This document shows, piece after piece, positions 7,426-14,873 of a stretch of DNA of 37,314 nucleotides. This DNA is from Bacteroidales bacterium (GTDB lineage: Bacteria > Bacteroidota > Bacteroidia > Bacteroidales > Paludibacteraceae): the NCBI GenBank assembly GCA_022784645.1, contig JALFZG010000018.1:1-37314 (forward strand), given 5' to 3'. Below the pieces are notes generated by a model. The model saw only the letters and a list, made by a program, of their open reading frames with translations, did not search any database and was not told where the DNA came from. Made by a program: the position numbers and the translations under genes. Position 1 is the stretch's first letter; each line of letters starts with the position of its first letter.

Positions 7426-8142
7426 ATGGCTAAGAAAATTCTCATAGTGGACGATGAACAGGACATCTGCGAGATTCTCCGATTCAACCTTCAGCAAGCA
7501 GGTTATGACTGCTCTATCGCGTTTAATGGACGTGATGCGATACGTCAACTTTTGGCAGATACTTATGATTTGATTTTGCTCGACGTTATGATGCCAGAAA
7601 TGTCCGGTTATGAATTGGCGGAAATGATTCGCAATGATCAGCTGGAAATGGTGCCTTATGACTTGCCCATTATTTTCCTTACGGCTCTTGGCGAAGAAGA
7701 CGATATGCTACGTGGATTTCGAATCGGAGCCGATGATTATATCGCAAAGCCGTTTTCCCTCAAACTGCTGATAGCGCGTGTGGAAGCCGTTCTCAAGCGC
7801 AACAATCGTCCTTGGAGCACTCCACCCGAGCCCATACATCTTCCGCATGTGGATGGCGATGCCAATAAGGGGCTGGTTGTGAGGGAAGATATTTATTCCG
7901 CATCCATTGATGGAGAAGACCTCCGCCTCACCAAAATGGAGTTTGAATTGCTCGTTTTCCTCATCCACCACACCGGGACCATCTTTTCTCGCTCTGACCT
8001 CCTGAAGCAGGTTTGGCCGAGTTGCGATATGGTGCTCGAACGCACGGTGGACGTAACAATCACCCGACTGAGAAAGAAATTAGGCGACTATAAAGACCAT
8101 CTTAAAACAAAAACCGGCTATGGCTATTATTGGGAAAAATAA
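7426..8142 (+). CDS. PhoB/OmpR-family response regulator
   Basis: This 238-residue DNA-binding response regulator has an N-terminal receiver domain (1-120). The acidic pair is D9/D10, the phospho-acceptor is Asp53 in LLLDVMMPEMSG, the switch Thr is T86 and the conserved Lys is K108 (YIAKPF). A winged-helix OmpR-type domain fills about 138-236, ending with the expected 'VDVTITRLRKKLGD...TKTGYGYYW'. I start at the ATG at 7426; a longer frame from 7330 would include the promoter. The gene overlaps the kinase gene by 23 bp, so the two are translationally coupled. Adjacent 11-bp-spaced TTACA sites and the PiT and receptor promoters make PhoB the likeliest role, but the sequence alone does not exclude another OmpR-type specificity. 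Confidence 0.85.
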   Translation: MAKKILIVDDEQDICEILRFNLQQAGYDCSIAFNGRDAIRQLLADTYDLILLDVMMPEMSGYELAEMIRNDQLEMVPYDLPIIFLTALGEEDDMLRGFRIGADDYIAKPFSLKLLIARVEAVLKRNNRPWSTPPEPIHLPHVDGDANKGLVVREDIYSASIDGEDLRLTKMEFELLVFLIHHTGTIFSRSDLLKQVWPSCDMVLERTVDVTITRLRKKLGDYKDHLKTKTGYGYYWEK

Positions 8143-9307
8143 AATCGGATTGCGTCTATTCCTCTCCGTAAGCGTGATTTTCTTGGCTTATACTCTCCTC
8201 TTTATGGGGTACTATCTGCTTCGCGAACGCGAATATAAAAAAGAATTAGCTGGTGTTCGCGTGACTATTATCGACTCCAAAGGTAATGTACGCATGGATA
8301 CCGAGCAGCAACCCGCTACGATGGGCAACCATCTCCAGCGCAAAGAAGTGCAGCAAGCGCTCCAAGAAGGTTATGGCTTTGATATCAGCCGAACATCGCA
8401 AACCAACGGCGAGCGGTATTTCTATTCTGCTACCTATTTCCCTGAAGCCGAACTGATTGTGCGAACCGCCATACCCTACCCCTCTGACCACGATAAACTG
8501 CTCATTCCCGGCACGCATTATGTGTGGGTATCGCTCCTCATCTTCATCGCGTTGGCTATCGTGCTTTACCAATATTCAAAACGTTTCGGGAAACTCGTAG
8601 ACAACACCATAGATGAGAAACGCCGGCAAGTCACACACAATACGGCACACGAACTCAAGACGCCAGCCTCAAGCATTCAGGGCTATCTCGAGACGCTAAT
8701 TGCCAACCCTGAATTGCCAGCCGAACAGCGGCAGTATTTTCTCGAGAGGTGCTATAACCAGAGCATGCGGATGAATGCGTTGCTCAAAGATATCTCTACG
8801 CTCAATCGGCTCGATGAAAAAGGGAAACATGCGGCCCATTTTGAAGCACTCGACCTCGCGCAAATCATTCGAGAGACGGTCAATGATAGTCTACTCCGGG
8901 CGCAAGAAAAGCATATTACGATTCAAACGGATATTCCCACTTCTATTCCCATGCAAGGCGATGCCGAATTGCTGTATTCCATTTTCCGCAACTTGATTGA
9001 CAATGCGATTGCCTATAGTGGGGGCTCGGTAGTCAAAATAATTGCCGAACCTTCAAGAAAGTCCGGCATGCTTGCTTTTTCGGTATCCGATGATGGTGTA
9101 GGTGTAGGAGATGAACATCTGCCATATCTATGCGAACGGTTTTACCGCGTGGATAAAGGCCGCAGCCGCAATCAGGGAGGTACCGGTCTTGGGTTGGCTA
9201 TCGTGAAGAACGCTATTCTGCTTCATGGCGGCACTATCAGTTGCTACCCCACTACCCCTCACGGCCTCACCATCCACTTCAACATCCGGCAAAACAATCG
9301 CGAATAA
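8120..9307 (+). CDS. PhoR-type sensor histidine kinase
   Basis: This 395-residue inner-membrane sensor kinase has a first membrane helix at about 10-34, a periplasmic part of about 95 residues and a second helix at about 133-151. The dimerisation/phospho-acceptor domain carries His177 in TAHELKTPASS. The ATPase domain shows the N box (RNLIDNAIAYS), the G1 box (SDDGVGVG), an F box (LCERFYRVDKG) and the G2 box (GGTGLGLAIVKNA). No HAMP or PAS domain is obvious, and the periplasmic loop is short. The ATG lies inside the regulator's 3' end. With its partner it forms a complete two-component system, probably sensing phosphate limitation given the promoter boxes nearby. No PhoU or Pst genes are in the window; PiT's PhoU-like tail might contribute to signalling. 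Confidence 0.85.
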   Translation: MAIIGKNKIGLRLFLSVSVIFLAYTLLFMGYYLLREREYKKELAGVRVTIIDSKGNVRMDTEQQPATMGNHLQRKEVQQALQEGYGFDISRTSQTNGERYFYSATYFPEAELIVRTAIPYPSDHDKLLIPGTHYVWVSLLIFIALAIVLYQYSKRFGKLVDNTIDEKRRQVTHNTAHELKTPASSIQGYLETLIANPELPAEQRQYFLERCYNQSMRMNALLKDISTLNRLDEKGKHAAHFEALDLAQIIRETVNDSLLRAQEKHITIQTDIPTSIPMQGDAELLYSIFRNLIDNAIAYSGGSVVKIIAEPSRKSGMLAFSVSDDGVGVGDEHLPYLCERFYRVDKGRSRNQGGTGLGLAIVKNAILLHGGTISCYPTTPHGLTIHFNIRQNNRE

Positions 9308-9317
9308 AAAGCGAAAA

Positions 9318-9482
9318 GCCTCCTCAATGAGTCCTTATTCCTCCTCATCAAGTCCGTCAGCCTTCACATCGAATTATTAGCGCATTATTATCGTATTACC
9401 ATCGTATTGCCATCGTATTGCCATCGTATTACCATCGTATTACCATCGCATTACCATCGCACGTGCATCCTACGAGCATCGT
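9318..9482. repeat. Fifteen-unit array with strict 11-bp period
   Basis: From 9318 to 9482 the sequence divides without gaps into fifteen 11-mers. Units starting at 9395, 9406, 9417, 9428, 9439 and 9450 are ATTACCATCGT-type with at most two differences. Flanking units are more degenerate but keep the CATCG end (ATTATTATCGT, ACGTGCATCCT, ACGAGCATCGT). The first units carry CCTCCTCA-type words. Eleven is not a multiple of three, so this is not coding repetition. It lies between the convergent ends of the kinase gene and cdsA. Confidence 0.9.
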
Positions 9483-9560
9483 CCTATTTTTTCGGGCGCT
9501 ATAAGTTAGATGCACGTGTACACAACGTGTAGTGAAAAGACGATAAAAAAACGTCAAAGC

Positions 9561-9653
9561 GTTACAAACGTTACAAACGTTACACATTCTAGAGTAAGGA
9601 TAACGTTACAAACAGCGAGCAATGCGAGCGTTACATATTCTAGAGTAAGGATA
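9561..9653. repeat. 9-bp CGTTACAAA tandem repeat and a 25-bp direct duplication
   Basis: TTACA words at 9562, 9571 and 9580 form a 9-bp tandem repeat of CGTTACAAA. A 25-bp segment at 9578-9602, containing ATTCTAGAGTAAGGATA, recurs at 9629-9653 with one difference. The intervening 26 bp holds another CGTTACAAA and the words GCGAGCAATGCGAGC. No gene is supported between 9308 and 9683; the rest of the region is unique A/T-rich sequence. Confidence 0.85.
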
Positions 9654-9683
9654 CAACTTATTTCCCTTCTCGCAGGATTATCA

Positions 9684-10478
9684 TCATTGGATAATCTCGA
9701 AGAGCTGAAGGAGGAGCCAAAGTACTGGGGTGGCGAGGAGGATGGAGTCAAACCGATCGAGCACGCCCCCATGACCGGGAAGGAATTTACCGGAATCCTT
9801 CACCCCAACCGAGCGCTTGATCATACTTTCCACCAAGTCGCCAAATGTGCCGAACACGCTGATAGTAAACGCAATAATCAACCATTGGAGCAGGCTATAT
9901 TCTTTTACGAAAATGGAGAAGATATACCCTGCAATCAGGGAGAAAATAAACCCTCCAACAAGACCTTCCCACGACTTGCCCGGACTCACACGCGGAATCA
10001 TCTTATGTTTGCCAATGAGCGAGCCTACACAATAAGCGCCACTATCATTCGCCCATATGCACACAAAGAGCGCGAGCAGTATATAACGAGTAGTGCTCCA
10101 TTCGCCCATTTCGAGAATCTGATTCATTAGCGAAAGCGGCCAAGCTAACATAAACACTGAGAAGACCACATTACTCCAATCGCGAATTGGTGCATCCCCT
10201 CTGCGAAAAACCTCGGCTACAAGTGCTCCGATTAGCAGCAAAATGAGGATGACTTTGAATAGCAATTCCCCATTTCCCATATAGAGAATAACGGCTGCAC
10301 TCAGGCTCCAAAGCGTTGTGGAAGTAGGCGATTTCATCAGTTTGTGAAACTCCAATACAGCCGCAATCGTGACGGCCAAAAAAAGATAGAGTGTGGCCGT
10401 TTGACTGAAGACAACGCAGCAAACAACTACCGCCACATATAGTGCACCAAAGATGGTGCGGTTGATAAATTCATTCAT
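9684..10478 (-). CDS. cdsA: Phosphatidate cytidylyltransferase (CDP-diglyceride synthase)
   Basis: This integral inner-membrane enzyme of 264 residues makes CDP-diacylglycerol from CTP and phosphatidic acid, the branch point of phospholipid synthesis. Multiple hydrophobic helices are visible. The C-terminal half holds the family signature: 'WANDSGAYCVGSLIGKHKM', 'SPGKSWEG' and 'GDLVESMIKRSVGVKDSGKF' followed by 'PGHGGVLDRFDS'. The start at 10478 (MNEFINRT) gives the usual length. It begins one base after the stop of ettA, so the two genes are cotranscribed and probably translationally coupled. Confidence 0.95.
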   Translation of the reverse strand: MNEFINRTIFGALYVAVVVCCVVFSQTATLYLFLAVTIAAVLEFHKLMKSPTSTTLWSLSAAVILYMGNGELLFKVILILLLIGALVAEVFRRGDAPIRDWSNVVFSVFMLAWPLSLMNQILEMGEWSTTRYILLALFVCIWANDSGAYCVGSLIGKHKMIPRVSPGKSWEGLVGGFIFSLIAGYIFSIFVKEYSLLQWLIIAFTISVFGTFGDLVESMIKRSVGVKDSGKFLPGHGGVLDRFDSILLATPVLWLLLQLFEIIQ

Positions 10479-10479
10479 A

Positions 10480-12159
10480 TCAGTCTGCGATAAGTTTCTT
10501 ATAGCGAATACGTTTGGGTTCGGTAGCATCTTCGCCAAGACGCATGCGCTTATTGGCTTCATACTCCGAATACGAGCCTTCAAACCAATATACTCGGCTG
10601 TCGCCTTCGTAAGCCAATATATGGGTACAAATACGGTCGAGGAACCAGCGGTCGTGAGAGATAACTACTGCACAACCGGCGAAGTTCTCCAAGCCTTCTT
10701 CAAGGGCACGGATGGTATTGACATCGAGATCGTTGGTAGGCTCATCGAGCAAAATCACGTTGGCTTCCGACTTGAGCGTAAGAGCCAAATGCAAGCGGTT
10801 TCGTTCGCCACCCGAGAGCACACCACATTTCTTCTCTTGGTCGGCTCCGGTAAAATTGAATCGGCTCAGATAAGCACGAGCAGCAATCTCTCGTCCGCCT
10901 ACACGGATAAAATCCGTACCGCCGGAAATCTGCTGGAAAACGGTCTTCTCTGGGTCGATGCCGGAATGCACCTGATCCACATAGCCAACCTTCACCGTTT
11001 CGCCCACTTCAAACGTGCCACTGGTAGGCGTCTCCTGCCCCATGATCATGCGGAAGAGCGTGGTCTTACCCGCACCATTCGGGCCGATTATTCCGACGAT
11101 GCCGTTGGGCGGAAGCATGAAATTCATGCCCTCAAAGAGGAGTCGGTCGCCAAAAGCTTTGGAGACGTCAATGGCATTGATAACTTTATTGCCCAAACGG
11201 GGGCCGTTGGGGATGAAGATTTCGAGTTTTTCTTCGCGTTCTTTCTGCTCCTCGTTCATCATCTTGTCATACGCACCCAGACGGGCTTTGCTCTTTGCCT
11301 GACGCGCTTTGGGAGCCATTCTTACCCACTCAAGCTCGCGCTCAAGGGTTTTTCTACGTTTTGAAGCTTGCTTCTCTTCCTGCGCCATACGGGTGGTCTT
11401 CTGCTCCAACCAAGAAGAATAATTGCCCTGCCATGGGATGCCTTCGCCTCGGTCTAACTCAAGAATCCAACCGGCTACATTATCGAGGAAATAGCGATCG
11501 TGGGTGATGCAGATGACCGTACCTGCATATTGATGCAGGTGCTGCTCAAGCCAGTCAATCGACTCAGCATCAAGGTGGTTGGTAGGCTCATCGAGCAAGA
11601 GGATATCGGGTTGCTGCAAAAGCAGACGACAGAGGGCAACGCGTCGGCGTTCACCACCAGAGAGATGCTTGACAACCGCATCCTCATCGGGGCAACGAAG
11701 CGCATCCATAGCGCGACCAAGCTTCTGGTCAAGGTTCCACGCATCACATTGGTCGAGCTTCTCTTGAAGCTCACCTTGACGAGCGATAAGCGTATCGAAA
11801 TCTGCATCCGGATCAGCAAAAGACTCGTTGATTTTATCAAACTCAGCCAGCATATCCACGATGGGTTGCACACCTTCCTGCACCACTTCGCGAACGGTTT
11901 TCTCAGGGTCAAGCTGCGGATCCTGCTCCAGATATCCCACCGAATACCCGGGCGAGAATACTACATTTCCCTCGTAGTTATGCTCTACACCTGCAATAAT
12001 CTTAAGCAAAGTCGATTTGCCGGCACCATTCATACCGACAATACCTATTTTTGCGCCATAAAAAAAGGAGAGGTAGATGTTGTTGAGGACTTTCTTCTGC
12101 GGGGTGAATGACTTGCTCACACCCACCATAGAGAAAATGATTTTTTTATCGTCTGCCAT
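10480..12159 (-). CDS. ettA: ABC-F ATPase, EttA-type translational throttle protein
   Basis: This 559-residue soluble protein has two ABC ATPase domains and no membrane segment, as in ABC-F ribosome-binding factors. Walker A motifs are GMNGAGKST (42-50) and GPNGAGKTT in the second half. Both domains have LSGGE signatures followed by LLLDEPTNHLD and ILLDEPTNDLD. The linker between the domains is charged and Lys/Arg/Glu-rich (KQASKRRKTLERELEWVRM), and the length matches EttA (about 555 residues). EttA binds the ribosomal E site and gates the first elongation steps according to ATP/ADP. The ATG at 12159 is chosen because it starts the canonical MADDKKIIFSM; the longer frame runs through the promoter. 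Confidence 0.93.
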   Translation of the reverse strand: MADDKKIIFSMVGVSKSFTPQKKVLNNIYLSFFYGAKIGIVGMNGAGKSTLLKIIAGVEHNYEGNVVFSPGYSVGYLEQDPQLDPEKTVREVVQEGVQPIVDMLAEFDKINESFADPDADFDTLIARQGELQEKLDQCDAWNLDQKLGRAMDALRCPDEDAVVKHLSGGERRRVALCRLLLQQPDILLLDEPTNHLDAESIDWLEQHLHQYAGTVICITHDRYFLDNVAGWILELDRGEGIPWQGNYSSWLEQKTTRMAQEEKQASKRRKTLERELEWVRMAPKARQAKSKARLGAYDKMMNEEQKEREEKLEIFIPNGPRLGNKVINAIDVSKAFGDRLLFEGMNFMLPPNGIVGIIGPNGAGKTTLFRMIMGQETPTSGTFEVGETVKVGYVDQVHSGIDPEKTVFQQISGGTDFIRVGGREIAARAYLSRFNFTGADQEKKCGVLSGGERNRLHLALTLKSEANVILLDEPTNDLDVNTIRALEEGLENFAGCAVVISHDRWFLDRICTHILAYEGDSRVYWFEGSYSEYEANKRMRLGEDATEPKRIRYKKLIAD

Positions 12160-12178
12160 ATTTTTGTAAATTTTGGTG

Positions 12179-12186
12179 CAAAGATA
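12179..12186 (-). promoter_or_regulatory. -7 promoter element of ettA-cdsA
   Basis: The minus strand reads TATCTTTG, 19 nt upstream of the ettA ATG, with a CTTG -33 core 20 nt further upstream. It is divergent from the lon promoter. Confidence 0.7.
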
Positions 12187-12245
12187 CGAATAAATCTTCA
12201 TTCCCGCAAGAAAATCACACATATTTACATAAAAAACGCGTAAGA

Positions 12246-12277
12246 TTTGCACAAATCAAATTTTTTACGTAATTTTG
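12246..12277 (+). promoter_or_regulatory. Promoter of lon
   Basis: TTTG at 12246-12249, a 20-nt spacer and TAATTTTG at 12270-12277 form a textbook Bacteroidetes promoter. It gives an 18-nt leader before the ATG at 12301. No heat-shock operator is evident. Confidence 0.75.
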
Positions 12278-12300
12278 CACGCTTTTTGAGAAATTACAAC

Positions 12301-14646
12301 ATGACAGACGACGAAAAATTGATAGACGACCTCCTTTCTTCCTCTCTTGCAGAAACCCCAACCGAAACCTTTGAGGTTCTTGCGCTTCGTAACCGCGTGG
12401 TTTTCCCCGGTACGTTGATGCCCATCATTTTGGGTCGCGAGCGCTCTAAGCAGATGGTGGAAGAGGCATACGAAAAAGGGCAAAAGATTGTGGTGCTGAG
12501 CCAGAAAGAGGCGAGCGTTGAGAACCCTCAACCGGATGATCTCTACCGCATTGGCGTGATTGCCACCATCAGTCATATCATCCCCGAACCAGACAATAAA
12601 AAAGTAGTAATCCTTCAGGCAGAAGAACGCGTGGAGGTGGTAAAATATACCTCGCTCAGCCCGTATCTGCGAGTGGAAATAAAGCGCATTCCCGAGAAAG
12701 AATTATCGGCCAAATCCAATTCTGAACTCTCTTCCATTGTACGCTCGATGCTCAAGACGGCCAAGCTACTCGCCAAGGAGATGGACGTAAACGATGTGCC
12801 CAGTTTCATCAACAACCCGGGCAACAATACCCGTGCCATCAACTTCTGCTGCAGCAGCTTCCAGGGCGATACGAGCAGCATGCAAATGCTGCTCGAAGAG
12901 AGCGATATGGTGGTGAGAGCCATTCTCATCAACAACTTGCTCAACGATTTCTATGCACAACAGCATGTTCAGAAGGAAATCAAAGAGAAAACCAACGAGT
13001 TAATCAATAAAGGGCAACGCGATTTCTACCTGCAGCAAGAGCTTCGCGCCATTCAAAAAGAGCTCGGTACAGATCAGATTGAAGAGAACAATCAGTTGTA
13101 TTTGAAGGCTTGCAAAAAGAAATGGGATAACGACCATTTAATGCGTTTTCAAGAAGAACTGGACAAACTAAAACGGATGGACTCTCATTCGCCCGAATAT
13201 GCCATTCAGCGCAATTATCTTGACAACCTTTTAGCTTTGCCATGGGGTGAGATGACCAAAGACAACACCTCACTATCCCATGCAGAGAAAGTGCTCAATC
13301 GCGACCATTTCGGCATGGAGAAGGTGAAGGAGCGCATCCTTGAATATCTGGCAAGCACGCGCAAAAACGGCATGATTCTCTGTCTGTTTGGTCCTCCGGG
13401 AGTAGGCAAAACCTCGCTCGGACGCTCGGTTGCCGAAGCGCTCGGACGCAAATATGCCCGCATCTCGTTGGGCGGCATGCACGACGAATCAGAGCTTCGC
13501 GGACACCGGCGCACCTATATTGGCGCCATGCCTGGACGCATCATTTCCAACCTCAAAAAGGTAGGCTTTGACAATCCCGTTTTTGTGCTCGATGAGATTG
13601 ATAAGATGTGTGCTGATTACCATGGTGACCCTACCTCGGCCCTGCTGGAAATCCTCGACCCCGAGCAGAATAAGACGTTTCATGACAATTATCTCGACTG
13701 GGATTACGACTTGAGCAAGGTGCTGTTTATCGCTACCGCCAATTCCGTTCAGAGTATTCCTCGTCCGCTTCTCGACCGTATGGAGCTCATCGAGATGTCG
13801 GGTTATCTGCAGGAGGAGAAAGAGCAAATTGCCAAGAAGCATCTGATTCCCAAGCAGTTGAAGCTGGAGGACATGAGCAAGAAAGATTTGAAATTCAGTT
13901 CCAAAGCGCTGGACTGCTTGATTGAAGACTACACGCGTGAATCGGGCGTACGCGAATTGGAGCGCCAGATAGCAGCTGTCATCCGCAAAGTGGTCAAGCG
14001 CAGAGCGATGGATACTCCCTACCCCAACCAACTGATGCCGGAAGATATTCGCGAGCTGCTTGGCAAACCACGCTATAGCCGTGAGCAGTATGAAAACAAC
14101 GACTATCCGGGCGTTGTAACGGGTTTGGCATGGACGCAGGTAGGTGGCGAGATTCTTTTTATTGAAACGGCTGTTAGCACCTCTAAGACTCCCTCGCTGA
14201 CGCTTACGGGCAACTTGGGCGATGTGATGAAAGAGTCGGCAACCATTGCACTTACCTATATCCGCAGCCATGCGCAAGAGCTCGGTATCGATCCCGCGTA
14301 TTTCGACGATAAGCAGGTTCACTTGCATGTACCAGAAGGGGCTGTGCCAAAAGATGGCCCATCAGCAGGTATCACGATGACTACCGCTATGGTAAGCTGC
14401 TTTACCGGACGCAAAGTGCGCGCTCGGTTGGCTATGACCGGCGAGATGACCCTCCGCGGAAAAGTGATGCCGGTAGGCGGTATCAAAGAGAAGATTTTAG
14501 CTGCCAAACGAGCCGGTATTACCGATATCATGCTCTGCCACGAAAACGAGAAAGATATTGCAGAAATACCCGAAATCTACACGAAAGGACTCACCTTCCA
14601 TTACGTTCGCGACATCATGGAGGTTATCCGTTTTGCATTGGTATAA
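12301..14646 (+). CDS. lon: ATP-dependent Lon protease
   Basis: This 781-residue cytosolic AAA+ serine protease degrades misfolded and regulatory proteins. An N-terminal LON substrate-binding domain (about 24-220, starting FEVLALRNRVVFPGT) is followed by a coiled-coil linker. The AAA+ module has Walker A GPPGVGKT (364-371) and Walker B VFVLDEID (427-434). The C-terminal protease domain carries the Ser/Lys dyad: Ser688 in KDGPSAG and Lys731 in GGIKEKILAAKRAG. Length matches E. coli Lon (784), and no key residue is missing. The ATG at 12301 (MTDDEKLIDD) follows directly on a good promoter. Confidence 0.97.
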   Translation: MTDDEKLIDDLLSSSLAETPTETFEVLALRNRVVFPGTLMPIILGRERSKQMVEEAYEKGQKIVVLSQKEASVENPQPDDLYRIGVIATISHIIPEPDNKKVVILQAEERVEVVKYTSLSPYLRVEIKRIPEKELSAKSNSELSSIVRSMLKTAKLLAKEMDVNDVPSFINNPGNNTRAINFCCSSFQGDTSSMQMLLEESDMVVRAILINNLLNDFYAQQHVQKEIKEKTNELINKGQRDFYLQQELRAIQKELGTDQIEENNQLYLKACKKKWDNDHLMRFQEELDKLKRMDSHSPEYAIQRNYLDNLLALPWGEMTKDNTSLSHAEKVLNRDHFGMEKVKERILEYLASTRKNGMILCLFGPPGVGKTSLGRSVAEALGRKYARISLGGMHDESELRGHRRTYIGAMPGRIISNLKKVGFDNPVFVLDEIDKMCADYHGDPTSALLEILDPEQNKTFHDNYLDWDYDLSKVLFIATANSVQSIPRPLLDRMELIEMSGYLQEEKEQIAKKHLIPKQLKLEDMSKKDLKFSSKALDCLIEDYTRESGVRELERQIAAVIRKVVKRRAMDTPYPNQLMPEDIRELLGKPRYSREQYENNDYPGVVTGLAWTQVGGEILFIETAVSTSKTPSLTLTGNLGDVMKESATIALTYIRSHAQELGIDPAYFDDKQVHLHVPEGAVPKDGPSAGITMTTAMVSCFTGRKVRARLAMTGEMTLRGKVMPVGGIKEKILAAKRAGITDIMLCHENEKDIAEIPEIYTKGLTFHYVRDIMEVIRFALV

Positions 14647-14650
14647 TTGT

Positions 14651-14679
14651 AAAAAAGGCGACCATCTGGCCGCCTTTTT
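14651..14679 (+). terminator. Rho-independent terminator of lon
   Basis: A GGCG...CGCC stem (14657-14674) with one internal mismatch is flanked by A6 and T5 runs, a few bases after the lon stop. Confidence 0.8.
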
Positions 14680-14720
14680 CTTGCGAGCACACAAAAAAAT
14701 GTATTTTCTGAAGGAAGATA

Positions 14721-14752
14721 TTTGCATATTCAAAAAAAAAATAGTAATTTTG
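14721..14752 (+). promoter_or_regulatory. Promoter of ppdK
   Basis: TTTG at 14721-14724 and TAATTTTG at 14745-14752 are separated by 20 nt. The predicted leader is long, about 115 nt (14758-14873), unlike the 10-25 nt leaders of neighbouring genes, and leaves room for a regulatory RNA structure. I see no strong hairpin in it. Confidence 0.7.
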
Positions 14753-14873
14753 CAGCTCAATTCGTGTGCACAAGCATGTAATGCGCGTATGCGAGCCCAC
14801 CGCGCAAGCGTATATCTATAGGAATTTTCTAATAATCAATTACATAAATTCACCAACTAAACATCTTTCAACA

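Noticed and set aside
9391..9482. Regular repeats that might suggest a CRISPR array
   Set aside because: The units are 11 bp and directly adjacent with no spacers, and no cas genes are in the window.
9562..9584. TTACA words as further Pho boxes
   Set aside because: Their spacing is 9 bp, not 11, and no -7 box lies at the right distance.
9554..9772. Minus-strand open frame of 72 codons
   Set aside because: It overlaps the cdsA end in another frame and is made of repeated ILTLE.VT words derived from the 25-bp duplication.
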